Positions 13,729-23,791 of a DNA stretch of 64,000 nucleotides are shown here, one piece after another. Positions within the stretch are counted from its first letter, which is position 1. Each line of letters opens with the position of its first letter. This DNA is from Phyllobacterium phragmitis (GTDB lineage Bacteria > Pseudomonadota > Alphaproteobacteria > Rhizobiales > Rhizobiaceae). The notes under the pieces are model-generated. The model made no database searches. It was given only the letters and a program-made list of their open reading frames with translations, and had not been told where the DNA came from. The DNA lies in assembly GCF_002980495.1 (NCBI RefSeq), contig NZ_PVBR01000013.1, positions 1 through 64,000 on the forward strand. The letters run 5' to 3'. Made by a program: the position numbers and the translations under genes.

Positions 13729-16026
13729 ATGGCAGACAAGACTGACGATCTGGTGCTGAGCATCAGCGCCGACGTTGCGGCGCTCCGCCGAAGCTTGAAG
13801 AAGGTGGAAGGCGCTATCGCCACTTCCTCCAATGAAATCCAGAAGCAGTTCGATAATGCCGGAAAAGGTATTGACCGGTCGATCACAACCTCGATGCAGT
13901 CCCGCATCAATGCGATGGTCGGTATCGGGACAAAATCCGCCAAGGAATGGAACGGCGTACTGGCGGGGCAGGGCGCGGAGTTGGAAAAGCTCCGGGCAAA
14001 GTACAATCCGGTGTTTGCCGCCATCAACGAATATAAGGCGTCTGTCGTTAGCATTCAGCAGGCCCACCGTGTGGGGGCCATTTCTGCCGACGAAATGACG
14101 TCAGCGATCCAGCGCGAGCGTAGGGCGACACTGGAAAGCATCTCTGCGATTAAGCAGCGAAATTCCGCAGTGTTATCGGCCAGGCGCTCACCGGCGCTTG
14201 GCGGGAGCAACTTCAATACGTCGAACATTGCCGCTCAATTTCAAGATATCGCCGTTACGTCCGCCATGGGGATGTCGCCGGTTCAAATCGCACTGCAGCA
14301 GGGAACGCAGCTATCCGCCGTCTTCAACCAGATGGGAAAGGGCCGCGAGGTGATTGCGGGTATCGGCGCGGCCTTCGCATCCATTGTCAATCCAGTCTCT
14401 CTTGTCACGATAGGTGTGGTCGCAGCTGGTGCGGCGCTGTACCAGTACATAGCAACCGGCAAGAAAACCAAAGACCTTACCGTCCTCTTCCAGCAGCACG
14501 CCGAAAGCATCGCACTGGTCAAGCAGCAATACGGCGACTTCGGGAACCTCATTCAGTCCTTCAGAACTGAGGATGCCGCGTCTCAAATTCGGGCGCTTAA
14601 GGATCAACTTTCTGAATTTTATCAGGTGGCCGGAGAGGAGGCATCGCGGGTTGCATCCTTCGGCCCAGGGCTGCTGACTGAACTGGCGCCAAGCTTTAAG
14701 GATTTCCCTGCTGCTGCGAGGGATATGCAGCATGCATTCTCGGATCTCAATGCTTCGATACGTCAGGGAAAACCTGACCTATTGGCATTCCGGGAGGCGA
14801 TGTCAAAGATCGCAAACGATACTTCCATCCCTCAGAACATTCGCGATGAAGCCAAGGCTATCAGCGAATTGGACGATGCATCGGTGAAGGCGGCAAGAGC
14901 AATTCCAGGCGTCAATGCGGCACTTGGATTGCTTGGCGACATCGCGTCTGAACAGGTGGGGAAGATCAATGCCGTCAAGAAGGCGCTGGAGGAGCTAGCC
15001 GGGATTGCTGTACCTGCACTTGGCGACAGCGAACGCGCCTATAAGGCCTATGACGAAGCCGTCCGGAACGATGGCAGCATGGAAAACCGCATCAAGGCCG
15101 CCAATGAGTTGCAGAAGGCGCTCGGCCGCATTCGGGCATCACAGATGCCGGTTCCGGGAGAAAAGCCCAACCGCGAAAGCATCGCACCGGAAAAGCCAAA
15201 ATCCACGCGCACGAAGCTCACTGATGCGGAGAAGGAAAAGAAGGCAATTGATGATGTCATTGCCAGCCTGAAATTCGAGCAGGAACAGCTCGCGCGCTCT
15301 GCCGTAGTGCAGCGCGTTTATAACGAGTTGAAACGGGCCGGCGTCGACATCAACAGCAAAGCAGGCCAGGAAATCGCGGCCCTTGCAACGAGAAATGCAG
15401 AGCTCGAGGAAAGCCAGAAGAAACTCAATAAGGCGCAACAGGATTTCAACGATGGAATTGATCAGTTGAGCTCTGATGCGCTTGACGCAATGGGAAATGT
15501 CATCGCCGGAACCGAAGACGCCGCCGACGCCTTCAAGAAGCTGGCCATCGAGATCGTCAAGTCCGCCTTGACCGGCAAGGGTGCGTACTCTGATTTCTTC
15601 GCGAGCCTTTCAAACTCCGGGATGCTTGGAATCTTCGGGTCGCTTTTTGGCGGAGGAGGATCTGCCTTCTCGAATAGTGGGCAGTTGGCCAAGAGCTTCG
15701 CGAGCGGCGGCGGCATGTACGCCAATGGCACCGGCTTCGCAAAGGGCGGCTTGTCGCTTGTGGGTGAGCGTGGGCCGGAACTGATCAAGCTCCCCGGTGG
15801 AAGCCAGGTTCTCCCCAATGTGCCGTCGATGAAGTCGCTCGCCGCGGCGAATGCCAATCGCTCGAATGTCCATGTCACGGTCGGCGTCGATGTCGACAAA
15901 TCCGGCAATCTCATGCCGTTCGTCGTTTCGGTCAGCGATCGGCAGGCATCGGCGGCCGTCGCGCAGAACAACGTTAAAGCGCTTCCGACCCTCGTCAACC
16001 AGTACGCCGGAAAGAGGCAGCGATGA
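13729..16026 (+). CDS. Tail tape measure protein (765 aa)
   Basis: Sets tail length and is ejected during infection. The prophage tape-measure domain (TMP_2 type) is at about residues 165-245 (SNIAAQFQDIAVTSAMGMSP, then a hydrophobic stretch VIAGIGAAFASIVNPVSLVT). Long helical coiled-coil regions follow (DVIASLKFEQEQLARSAVVQ). A Gly-rich C-terminus (FGSLFGGGGSAFSNSGQ, KGGLSLVGERGPELIKLPGG) is usual. At about 1.5 angstrom per residue a tail near 115 nm would be expected. The stop overlaps the next gene (ATGATG). Confidence 0.9.
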   Translation: MADKTDDLVLSISADVAALRRSLKKVEGAIATSSNEIQKQFDNAGKGIDRSITTSMQSRINAMVGIGTKSAKEWNGVLAGQGAELEKLRAKYNPVFAAINEYKASVVSIQQAHRVGAISADEMTSAIQRERRATLESISAIKQRNSAVLSARRSPALGGSNFNTSNIAAQFQDIAVTSAMGMSPVQIALQQGTQLSAVFNQMGKGREVIAGIGAAFASIVNPVSLVTIGVVAAGAALYQYIATGKKTKDLTVLFQQHAESIALVKQQYGDFGNLIQSFRTEDAASQIRALKDQLSEFYQVAGEEASRVASFGPGLLTELAPSFKDFPAAARDMQHAFSDLNASIRQGKPDLLAFREAMSKIANDTSIPQNIRDEAKAISELDDASVKAARAIPGVNAALGLLGDIASEQVGKINAVKKALEELAGIAVPALGDSERAYKAYDEAVRNDGSMENRIKAANELQKALGRIRASQMPVPGEKPNRESIAPEKPKSTRTKLTDAEKEKKAIDDVIASLKFEQEQLARSAVVQRVYNELKRAGVDINSKAGQEIAALATRNAELEESQKKLNKAQQDFNDGIDQLSSDALDAMGNVIAGTEDAADAFKKLAIEIVKSALTGKGAYSDFFASLSNSGMLGIFGSLFGGGGSAFSNSGQLAKSFASGGGMYANGTGFAKGGLSLVGERGPELIKLPGGSQVLPNVPSMKSLAAANANRSNVHVTVGVDVDKSGNLMPFVVSVSDRQASAAVAQNNVKALPTLVNQYAGKRQR

Positions 16027-16682
16027 TGGCTCTTTCCGACATTGTCGACATCCTCGACGGCTTTCCGGGATGGACCACCGATTTCCGGCTGATGCGCCGG
16101 GATCAGACGGCGCGCAGTCAGGGCGGATCGACGATCGTCAAGCGGCGCAACACTCCGCTATGGACGCTGACGGCGCAGACGATCTCACTGCGCCCGAACG
16201 ATCTGGACCGCTGGCGGGCGCGCATGGAGGCGCTCGAGGATGCATCGCGGCTGTTCTGGGGCTATTCGATGTCCCGGTGCTATCCGATCCTCTATCCGAA
16301 TGGCTCCTGGCCGACCGGTCCCGCTTTCAACGGGCTGACGGCCACGATCAACACGCTCAACGCCAATAACAAGGCGATGACGCTGGCCGGAGTGCCTGAA
16401 GGGTATAAGCCGTCCGAAGGCGACATGCTGTCTTTCCAGTACGGTCCCGATCCGAGCTATGCGCTTCACCGCATCGAGGAGACCGTGACGGCCAGCGCCG
16501 GCGGCGTGACGCCAGAGTTTGAGGTGAGGCCGCATATCCGGCCTGGCGCCGTCGTCGGCACTGCCGTCCGCCTCGTTCGCCCTCGATGCCTGATGATGAT
16601 CGTTCCCGGCTCTGTCTCTGCGCCGGCTGATCTCAACACCGGGCGGGGCACCGTTTCGTTTCAAGGGCTGCAGGTACTCTGA
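16023..16682 (+). CDS. Tail-tip / distal tail protein (219 aa)
   Basis: Second in the GTA-like order tape measure, distal tail, hub, peptidase, tip protein. The sequence has a beta-rich N-terminal half (DFRLMRRDQTARSQGGSTIV, LWTLTAQTISLRPNDLDRWR) and a C-terminal half ending GRGTVSFQGLQVL. ATG at 16023 or 16026 overlaps the tape measure stop. I do not recognise a named domain; role comes from position and length. Confidence 0.65.
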   Translation: MMALSDIVDILDGFPGWTTDFRLMRRDQTARSQGGSTIVKRRNTPLWTLTAQTISLRPNDLDRWRARMEALEDASRLFWGYSMSRCYPILYPNGSWPTGPAFNGLTATINTLNANNKAMTLAGVPEGYKPSEGDMLSFQYGPDPSYALHRIEETVTASAGGVTPEFEVRPHIRPGAVVGTAVRLVRPRCLMMIVPGSVSAPADLNTGRGTVSFQGLQVL

Positions 16683-17311
16683 TGCGCAATATCTCACCGC
16701 AGGTTCAGGCCGCGCGCTCGGCGCGCGTGGTCGAGGACCGTGATTTCCTATGGCTGGTCGGCAAGCGCCGCGATACCGGCGCGCAGGAGTCCGCCGGCTT
16801 CTGGTCGGACGTCGGCACGATCAACGCGCCCGTGGTCGACGGCATTACCGGCGTGACGGTCGTTCGCATCTTCACCGGTGCGGTTTCGCTGATCGATATC
16901 AGCGACATCGCCATGGTGAACGACGTCATGTATCGCACCGTTGACGTCAAGATGACACAGCTTCACCCCGCCGTTGAGCAGGCAGTGCGTCTCTACGATG
17001 CCCGTCAGGCGGAAATCCAGATATGGCGGGGCACTTATGACCCCGACACGATGAACCTCATCGAACCGGCTGCAATCCGCTTTGTCGGGCGCGTCGATGA
17101 GCAGCCGATCATAACTGGCGCGGAAGGTGAGGAAAGCACGCTGACGCTGCGCTGTCGGAACCATGCGCAGGAACTTGACAGGGCATCGACGGACAAGCGC
17201 TCCGACGAAAGCCAGAAGCTTCGGAACGCCGGGGATCGTTTTTATCAGTACACGTCTGCGATGGCGTCCAGAAAGCAGTTCTGGGGTCAGAAGAAAGAGG
17301 CGATCAAGTGA
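16682..17311 (+). CDS. Tail-tip hub-like protein (209 aa)
   Basis: Start overlaps the preceding TGA. The C-terminal region with DKRSDESQKLRNAGDRFYQY and SRKQFWGQKK is a pattern seen in tail proteins encoded just before an NlpC/P60-type peptidase in gene-transfer-agent-like and lambda-like phages. The middle (LYDARQAEIQIWRGTYDPDT; LTLRCRNHAQELDRAS) fits a beta-barrel hub. The exact family was not verifiable here. Confidence 0.65.
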   Translation: MRNISPQVQAARSARVVEDRDFLWLVGKRRDTGAQESAGFWSDVGTINAPVVDGITGVTVVRIFTGAVSLIDISDIAMVNDVMYRTVDVKMTQLHPAVEQAVRLYDARQAEIQIWRGTYDPDTMNLIEPAAIRFVGRVDEQPIITGAEGEESTLTLRCRNHAQELDRASTDKRSDESQKLRNAGDRFYQYTSAMASRKQFWGQKKEAIK

Positions 17312-17718
17312 GCCGGGAATTCGGATGGCGCACGCGCCTCAATGCGGAACTCGACCGGTCCCGTATGATGCCGTTCGCGTGGGGAACGAATGACTGCTGC
17401 ACGTTCGCTGCGCGTTGTGTTCTGGCCGTCACCGGCAAGGATACTACCGCCGCATATTCGACAAGGTACCGGACGGCTAAAGGGGCACTCTCCACGCTGA
17501 AGCGTGCCGGCTTCGATGATCTGACGCAACTCGCCGCGGCGCATTTCGAAGAGATTGCGCCCTCATTGGCGAGTGCCGGCGATCTGGCCGCGATCCGTTC
17601 TGATGCAACAGGCTGGGCGCTCGGCGTCGTCATTGGCGAGCGCATCGTCTTCATTGGCCCCGAAGGCTTGGGGTCCGTTCCCGTCACCGATGCCGTGAAA
17701 GCATACCGGGTAGGATAA
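17308..17718 (+). CDS. Putative tail NlpC/P60-like peptidase (136 aa)
   Basis: GTG start overlaps the previous gene. The segment PFAWGTNDCCTFAARCVLAV supplies the Asp/Asn-Cys active-site helix of papain-like NlpC/P60 enzymes. A later GWALGVVIGERIVFIGPEGL gives the expected beta strands, but a clear catalytic His is not visible, so it may be a DUF6950-type relative. In this position such proteins cut or bind peptidoglycan during DNA entry, or act in tip assembly. Confidence 0.65.
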   Translation: MSREFGWRTRLNAELDRSRMMPFAWGTNDCCTFAARCVLAVTGKDTTAAYSTRYRTAKGALSTLKRAGFDDLTQLAAAHFEEIAPSLASAGDLAAIRSDATGWALGVVIGERIVFIGPEGLGSVPVTDAVKAYRVG

Positions 17719-17721
17719 TCG

Positions 17722-20418
17722 ATGTTCACTGTCCTGTTTTTGACCGCTTGGTTCGTCCTGGCGACGATGACGGCTGCGCAAGCGGACCCTGTCTCGACGG
17801 TCATCGCCACCGGTCTGCTCGGCGCGGCCGCGCAGGGAACATTCGTCTTCTCGGCAACGGTCAGCGTGCTCAATTTCGCGATCGGCGTCGGGATTAGCTA
17901 TGCGTCCCAGGCGCTTCTCGGCAAAAAGCAGGACAGCGCCGTCGGCGGCATGAGCGGTACGCTACAGCTCGGCGGCATTGTTCCACGGTCATTCATCGTT
18001 GGCCGGTCCGCCACGGCGGGATCGCTGTCCTACGCCGGCACCTGGGGGAAATCCGGAAAAACGCCGAACGCCTATCTGACGGAAGTCATTCCGGTTTCAG
18101 ACATTCGCGTCAAAGGCCTCGTCGGCCTCTATGTCGACGATGCCAAGGTGGAGATCGATTACAGCAACACCTCCTACGGCGATCAGGGTTTTCCGGTACC
18201 GGCTTATGCCGATGGCAGCGACAACCGGATGTGGGTCAAATTCTATGACGGGACGCAGACCGTCGCCGACCCCTTCCTTATCGAGAAGTTCGGTTCGGAT
18301 CCGAACTATCCCTATACGGCGGATATGGTCGGCTTCGGCGTCGCCTATGCCGTGGTTACCACGCAATACAACACGGAGCTTTTCAGCGGCTATCCCGTGT
18401 TCAAATTCGAGATCGAGGGAGGGCTTTGGTACGATCCGCGCCTCGACACCACGAACGGCGGCTCCGGTCCGCAGCGCTGGAATGATCCGAGCACCTGGAC
18501 GTACACGGATAATCCGGCGGTCATCCTCTACAATATCCTGCGCGGTCTCTATTTCGGGGGGAAGTGGTTCTATGGCCTTCAGGCGCTTGTAGCTTCGCGG
18601 CTGCCGAACGGCTCATGGTTCGCGGCCATGAACGAATGCGATTTGCAGGTTCCGAAAGCCGGCGGCGGCACTGAAACGCAGTATCGTTGCGGCGGCGAGA
18701 TATCTGTCAACACCAAGGTCTACGATGCGGTGCAGGCGCTTCTCACCGCTTGCAATGGTCGCCTGGCGGAGATCGGCGGCGTCTACAAGTTGAGCGTCGG
18801 CGCGGCGAATGCCGCCGTTGTCGCGTTCGATGATGAAATGCTGGAATCGACCGATCCTCAGCTTCTTGATCCGTTCCCATCAATCGAGGCAACGATCAAC
18901 GGTATCGCCGCGACCTATCCGGAACCTGAAGAGGGATACGCGCCAAAGGATGCGCCGGCACGATATGATGCCGATCTTGAAGCGGCTGACGGTGACCGCC
19001 GACTTGCGGCCGACGTCTCATATGATCTCGTGCCCTACAAGGAACAGGTCCAGCGCCTGATGCTGTCGGCGCTCCACGAGGCGCGCCGGTTCCGCAAGCA
19101 TACAGTCGTCGCCGGCCCATGGGCGTGGATACTGGAGCCGAACGACATCGTCGCCTGGACGTCAGAGCGCAACGGCTACATTTCAAAGCTGTTCCGCGTT
19201 GATGCAGTGACTGACCAGGCTGATCTCAATATCGGGTTGGTGCTGGTCGAGGTCGATCCGGCTGACTATGACTGGAACCCCGATACCGATTATATCCCGG
19301 TCCCGGTCAATCCTGTTGTCGTTGGTTATCCGACGCCTCAGCCTATGTATGGCTGGCAGGCATTCCCTGCGCAGTATCTTGATGCCAACGGCAACACCCG
19401 GCGCCCGTCGATCGGGATCGCCTATGCCGGCGGCATGACCAATGTCCGGGCAATCCGGGTGCAGGTGCGGGAAGCATGGGGCGTCAAGAAAATCGCCTTC
19501 GATGGCGAGCTTCCCTATGTCGCGCCGCTCAACCAGTCATATTCTGTCACACTCAACGCTCTCCTGCTGCCCGATTCAAACTATGAAGCATCCGGCCAGT
19601 ACATCATGCGCGGCGGCGGTCCATCGACGCCATCGGCGTGGCTCCCGGTCAAGACCGACAACATCCTGTTTGGTCCGCTCGATATCTATCCGATCAACAT
19701 CGGGCAGCTAAACGGCGACGTCACGAAGGTCACGGAATGGCTCGGCAACTCGTTGCGGTACGTGCAGGAGGAGCTCGACCGGATCGGCAAGCTCGCGACT
19801 GAGCAAGACGCCTCGAAAACGCTCGATAAGAGGCAACTCCGCACCGAAGTGTCGGCGACGGCCGCAGGCCTCCGGGCTGATTACACGCTGCAGATCCTCG
19901 CAGCAGTTGGCCCCGGCTCGGCCATCGTTTCGCGCATTGAGCAACTGGAGGTGCAGGTCAATAATGACATCGCCCAGGCGGTTGATTTGCTCTCGACGGA
20001 AATCTCTACTGTCAATGGAAAGGTGACGGCGAACGCGCAGGCGATCACCGCATTGAGCGCGACGGTTGGGGAAGTCTCCGCCAGCGTCAACATTCGCGGG
20101 CAGGCCGAAGCTTCGCCTGGCGGCGGCTGGGCAAGATGGGGTGTGCAGGTAAAGACCGGCTCCGACAATACGTGGTCGAGCGGTGTATTCTTCATAGACG
20201 TAAACGGTGGCACATCGCGCGCTGTCTTCAACGTCGACCAGTTCATCGTCACGAATGGCTCAGATAGTCAGGCACCGCTCACATTCATCAACGGCGAACT
20301 CGCGCTTCAGGTGGCGCGCATCCGAACTGCGATTGTCGAGAAGCTTTCGACATTCTCCGGGAAAACGAACTTCGGGATCCTAGCGCCCGGCGTCGAGGGG
20401 CTGGAGGTCATATACTGA
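17722..20418 (+). CDS. Large tail-tip / central host-specificity protein, gpJ-like (898 aa)
   Basis: The longest gene of the tail module, three bases after the peptidase-like gene. The N-terminus (MFTVLFLTAWFVLATMTAAQ; FNFAIGVG-type hydrophobic stretches to residue about 75) is followed by a VGGMSGTLQLGGIVPRSFIV segment common to gpJ-like proteins. A fibronectin-like middle and a helical region (about residues 680-800, rich in Ala, Val, Asn) precede the C-terminal AEASPGGGWARWGVQVKTGS domain typical of DUF1983-containing tips. It likely contacts the host receptor. The end overlaps the next ATG. Confidence 0.85.
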   Translation: MFTVLFLTAWFVLATMTAAQADPVSTVIATGLLGAAAQGTFVFSATVSVLNFAIGVGISYASQALLGKKQDSAVGGMSGTLQLGGIVPRSFIVGRSATAGSLSYAGTWGKSGKTPNAYLTEVIPVSDIRVKGLVGLYVDDAKVEIDYSNTSYGDQGFPVPAYADGSDNRMWVKFYDGTQTVADPFLIEKFGSDPNYPYTADMVGFGVAYAVVTTQYNTELFSGYPVFKFEIEGGLWYDPRLDTTNGGSGPQRWNDPSTWTYTDNPAVILYNILRGLYFGGKWFYGLQALVASRLPNGSWFAAMNECDLQVPKAGGGTETQYRCGGEISVNTKVYDAVQALLTACNGRLAEIGGVYKLSVGAANAAVVAFDDEMLESTDPQLLDPFPSIEATINGIAATYPEPEEGYAPKDAPARYDADLEAADGDRRLAADVSYDLVPYKEQVQRLMLSALHEARRFRKHTVVAGPWAWILEPNDIVAWTSERNGYISKLFRVDAVTDQADLNIGLVLVEVDPADYDWNPDTDYIPVPVNPVVVGYPTPQPMYGWQAFPAQYLDANGNTRRPSIGIAYAGGMTNVRAIRVQVREAWGVKKIAFDGELPYVAPLNQSYSVTLNALLLPDSNYEASGQYIMRGGGPSTPSAWLPVKTDNILFGPLDIYPINIGQLNGDVTKVTEWLGNSLRYVQEELDRIGKLATEQDASKTLDKRQLRTEVSATAAGLRADYTLQILAAVGPGSAIVSRIEQLEVQVNNDIAQAVDLLSTEISTVNGKVTANAQAITALSATVGEVSASVNIRGQAEASPGGGWARWGVQVKTGSDNTWSSGVFFIDVNGGTSRAVFNVDQFIVTNGSDSQAPLTFINGELALQVARIRTAIVEKLSTFSGKTNFGILAPGVEGLEVIY

Positions 20419-22028
20419 TGCCACGGCTATTCGCAGGAACGATCAACGGCAAGCCGGTGCTCAAGATCACCAAGAGCAATTCGGATGCGCCTTGGGTGGT
20501 CGCTAACACGGCCTATAACAAGTTCATTTTCAACTCGGAGAACGACAAGCTCGGCTATATCAAGGATCCGTATCTGCTCGCGTGCACAGCCGCGACCTAT
20601 CCGGGGCCGCCCCAGGCCGGCGCGGCGCTTTATTACGATCTGGATGGAAGTGCGACAACGGGTAGCCGGACGCTCGTGGCTCAGGGCAATGGCGGTTCAA
20701 ACCCTCCGAACTACTATCCTAAATATCTCGTCAGCCGGATGTATCCCGGCGATTTCGTGCCGATGTTCGAAAGCCGTGTCCGCAATCGCGCCACAGGTCG
20801 CGTGACCGGTGCGAACTCCTTTCTATCATGGATCAGCGGCGCTTCGCCGGGGCAATTGCCAGAAGTCGGGCTATACATTTTCTCAAATTTCGGGGGTGAT
20901 CTGCAGAAAGTCATCGAAATCCGGGACGCGGGATGGTGGGCGCGCCCTGGCAATATTCATTCCCGCTATGGCTACGGTCTCGGAAATTGGATTGCATGTG
21001 CATCCGGAAGTCAGACCTACGGAACAACTACCGCGAGTGTCCGAGCAGAAAGCGATGTGATCAGCGCATTCTGGGATTTGCCAGCCGATCCAAGCGCGAT
21101 CCCAGATAACAACATCACACCGGTCCCCGGCACCAAGGCGCTGATGATACGCCCCGATACCTTCCGGCTAGCGAGGGGAGGTCATAACGCGGAGACGGCT
21201 TCTGGCCGAAATATGCTCATCGACAGTCAACGGCCGGCGACGCTGATCGTCATGGCCGGCCAGTCGCCTGTCATTCCCGCCGGCGGTTCGGTGACGGTCG
21301 GCAATTCGCCGGTCGATCTGACGGCGAATGTCATTGTTGATTTCATGATCAAGCGCGACGGACAGCCGTTCTATCTGCCTGGATATGTGCCGACCGGCCT
21401 TTCGCGCGATCGCCAATTCGGTTTCTCCTATATCGTCAACCAGCGCTCTATCACGCTTTACAATACCTCAGACGATGCGACAGTCATTCGCTACCTCGTC
21501 ACCGGCGTTGATCTCAACGGCAGGTCGAGCGGCGGGAGCCGCGTCATGTTCACCGGACCGGGCTTTGGTCAGATCAAGATTCCCGGCTCAAGCGACACGG
21601 CGACGCGGCTTGGCGACATCCTGCTCGACACGCGCTTTCCGATCGTGCCGATCATCAGTCAGGCCTATATCCCCGCAAGCCAGTTCACTGACGCTTCGGA
21701 CGGCGCGGCTTTCGGCAATGTGGCGAAGATCATCAACTTTCCGAACGATGGATTTTATCCCTTCGTAAAATACACGACGATTTTTGATAACAGGATCCGG
21801 CCTCCCTACATGGCGCAGCTTTATTACTATGCGGGGGGAGCCGCTCCGGCAGGGGAGTATGACGGGCGTCCGACGAACCAAAGCTCGGTGTGCCGCGTCG
21901 AGGATACCTTCGCGAAATTTCACCTCTCTCCGGGCAATCCTTCGACCTACAACTCTACCGGCGGTATCGTCCGCGACGAGCCCGATCCACTCGGCATCCG
22001 CTATTACGTGTTCGCCATTCCGATCTAG
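20418..22028 (+). CDS. Tail fibre or tip-associated protein (536 aa)
   Basis: Starts within the tip protein stop (TGATG). It is beta-rich, with many Tyr, Gly, Pro and Asn (FAGTINGKPVLKITKSNSDA; PAGGSVTVGNSPVDLTANVI; NQRSITLYNTSDDATVIRYL). Long aromatic and proline stretches fit a receptor-binding or spike protein. No domain is recognised. Placed between gpJ-like tip and knob fibre, so host range is its likeliest role. Confidence 0.6.
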   Translation: MPRLFAGTINGKPVLKITKSNSDAPWVVANTAYNKFIFNSENDKLGYIKDPYLLACTAATYPGPPQAGAALYYDLDGSATTGSRTLVAQGNGGSNPPNYYPKYLVSRMYPGDFVPMFESRVRNRATGRVTGANSFLSWISGASPGQLPEVGLYIFSNFGGDLQKVIEIRDAGWWARPGNIHSRYGYGLGNWIACASGSQTYGTTTASVRAESDVISAFWDLPADPSAIPDNNITPVPGTKALMIRPDTFRLARGGHNAETASGRNMLIDSQRPATLIVMAGQSPVIPAGGSVTVGNSPVDLTANVIVDFMIKRDGQPFYLPGYVPTGLSRDRQFGFSYIVNQRSITLYNTSDDATVIRYLVTGVDLNGRSSGGSRVMFTGPGFGQIKIPGSSDTATRLGDILLDTRFPIVPIISQAYIPASQFTDASDGAAFGNVAKIINFPNDGFYPFVKYTTIFDNRIRPPYMAQLYYYAGGAAPAGEYDGRPTNQSSVCRVEDTFAKFHLSPGNPSTYNSTGGIVRDEPDPLGIRYYVFAIPI

Positions 22029-22084
22029 CCGAAAGCCTCAAAGCACCAGTCAACCAGAACCCGCCATCGCGGGAAGGAGCCCCA

Positions 22085-22315
22085 ATGTCTGATCCATCAA
22101 ATCAGCAGACCATAGACCTCGAAGCGATCGCCAACGAAGCGCTCGCCATGGCCGACTATCTCAAGCAGCGCAATTTGGTTCTTGCCAACGAGGTTGTCCG
22201 CATGAGGCGATATATCGAAGCGCAGCAAGCGGAGAAGGAGGAGCAAGAACTCGATGGCGCTGCAGTTGCGGCCGCCGAGGAAGCGCATGAAGCCCGGAAG
22301 GCGGAGGGGAAATAG
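22085..22315 (+). CDS. Small coiled-coil protein in fibre block (76 aa)
   Basis: ATG at 22085 follows GGAAGGAG. The protein is almost wholly helical and charged (IANEALAMADYLKQRNLVLA; IEAQQAEKEEQELDGAAVAA), with a heptad-like pattern through residues 12-60, so a coiled coil is likely. It is two bases from the next fibre gene. It may be a fibre assembly helper or structural stalk; function unknown. Confidence 0.55.
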   Translation: MSDPSNQQTIDLEAIANEALAMADYLKQRNLVLANEVVRMRRYIEAQQAEKEEQELDGAAVAAAEEAHEARKAEGK

Positions 22316-22317
22316 CC

Positions 22318-23439
22318 ATGGCAATCCGTCCAGATTGGGATGTCGGCACGATCACGCTGACGGCCGGACAAACTGCCTTCACAACGTCAGGCTCGGCGCT
22401 GCTGACGGCTGGCGTAGAAGCAGGCGATATGATCATAACGCCAAGCGGCAATGCGCTGATCATCGGGGCTACTCCAACCCAACAGAATGCCGGCGTCTTG
22501 TTCCTCCCGTGCCCCGCCGCTGCGGCCGGCACAAATATGCCGCTCCGCATTCGCTTTCAGCCGGACGGCAGCCGGTTCCAGGCTGCTTATCGGATCGTCG
22601 CCGACCTTCTGGATAGCGGAAATCTTGAAGCACTTGCGGCCTTGGTCGGTGCTGCCGACACGCTGCCCTATTTCACCGGCCCTGGGGCTATGGATTTGAC
22701 GGCGCTGACGGCGTTTGGGCGATCATTGATAGGGGCGTCGAACGGCGGTGATGCATATTCGGCGCTGGGAGAGGTTCCAGGTGCGCAGATTCCTCCAAGG
22801 ATTGGCACCATCACTCCGGGTGCCGCCGATCTCAATGCCATCACAGAAAGCGGCTTCTACGGTGCGGATGGTGGCACATTGAATCGTCCTGGAGACGCCG
22901 GTAACTGGGTCGTTCTTCATATGGCCAGAGTAACAACAGTCCATGCCCAGTTGGCAATCAGCCGGTCCAACGACAACCTTGCCAATGGTATCCAGTACCG
23001 CTTCTACAATGCGACATCATGGTCCGCATGGGTCAGCGTATTCACGCAAGCCAGCATTATCGGGACGGTATCCCAGTCTGGAGGAGTGCCTACCGGCGCG
23101 CTCATAGAGAGAGGGAGCAACGCGAACGGCACCTATACGAGATATGCAGACGGTACTCAGGAATGCATATTTGTCCGCGATCAGTCCTCAGAGAACTGGA
23201 ATGTAGCAAGTGGTGGTTTGTTCATCGGCCCGCTCTACTTCTGGACCTTTCCAGCTGCATTCTCAGATGGATCGCCTTTTGTTGTGGGGTCCACGTCACG
23301 GTCTGGGAATGAGGCTCGAGGTGTCACCGTGCGCAACGTCATAACGAGTGGGGCAAATATGTACCCGTGGTCATCAGCGTCGATTACTGCCGGCCCCTCA
23401 AAACTTGTCACCTACTATGCGAGCGGGAGGTGGTTCTGA
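22318..23439 (+). CDS. Tail fibre with pyocin-knob-like domain (373 aa)
   Basis: The segment around residues 175-240 (LNAITESGFYGADGGTLNRP; ITRSNDNL-like strand and WSAWVSVF end) matches the knob domain of R-pyocin and phage fibres. The tip domain follows (IERGSNANGTYTRYADGTQE; SGANMYPWSSASITAGPSKL). The N-terminal 100 residues form a shaft. It is expected to bind the cell surface. The stop overlaps the next gene (TGATG). Confidence 0.75.
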   Translation: MAIRPDWDVGTITLTAGQTAFTTSGSALLTAGVEAGDMIITPSGNALIIGATPTQQNAGVLFLPCPAAAAGTNMPLRIRFQPDGSRFQAAYRIVADLLDSGNLEALAALVGAADTLPYFTGPGAMDLTALTAFGRSLIGASNGGDAYSALGEVPGAQIPPRIGTITPGAADLNAITESGFYGADGGTLNRPGDAGNWVVLHMARVTTVHAQLAISRSNDNLANGIQYRFYNATSWSAWVSVFTQASIIGTVSQSGGVPTGALIERGSNANGTYTRYADGTQECIFVRDQSSENWNVASGGLFIGPLYFWTFPAAFSDGSPFVVGSTSRSGNEARGVTVRNVITSGANMYPWSSASITAGPSKLVTYYASGRWF

Positions 23440-23789
23440 TGCGTATTTCTTTCTGTCCCCAGCGCTGCGAAAGCTCACTCACGGTCACCAAGAGCGGCGA
23501 CATCCTCACCATCAACGGCGATCCTGTTGATCTGTCCGGCATCCCAGATGGGGCGACACTGGCGGCAGATGCAGTCAGCAATGAATTCGTCGTCGGCGAG
23601 GTTGAGCGCATCTCTGGCGAGCTACATTTGACGCTGCTGTTGCCGCACGGCCCGAACCCGTCGCAGGCTGTCGCTTTTCCTGCACCCTTGGCGGACGTGC
23701 CAGACGGGCCGCTTCAAATTCCCCGCGATCCCGAACCGGAGCCGGAACCCGAACCCGCTCTGACGGACGTAACGGAACCGGAGGAATGA
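23439..23789 (+). CDS. Hypothetical fibre-region protein with Glu-Pro repeat (116 aa)
   Basis: Start overlaps the fibre stop. The N-terminal 90 residues look like a small beta domain (SLTVTKSGDILTINGDPVDL; NEFVVGEVERISGELHLTLL). Residues about 98-107 form a Glu-Pro repeat (RDPEPEPEPEPALTD), an extended rigid linker. The last bases overlap the next gene. Possibly a fibre assembly factor or accessory; not recognised. Confidence 0.6.
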   Translation: MRISFCPQRCESSLTVTKSGDILTINGDPVDLSGIPDGATLAADAVSNEFVVGEVERISGELHLTLLLPHGPNPSQAVAFPAPLADVPDGPLQIPRDPEPEPEPEPALTDVTEPEE

Positions 23790-23791
23790 CC

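Noticed and set aside
13416-14054. Long form (212 codons) of the reversed membrane protein gene
   Set aside because: The extension overlaps the tape measure N-terminus in reverse; the start at 13676 has a good ribosome site and gives a coherent two-span protein.
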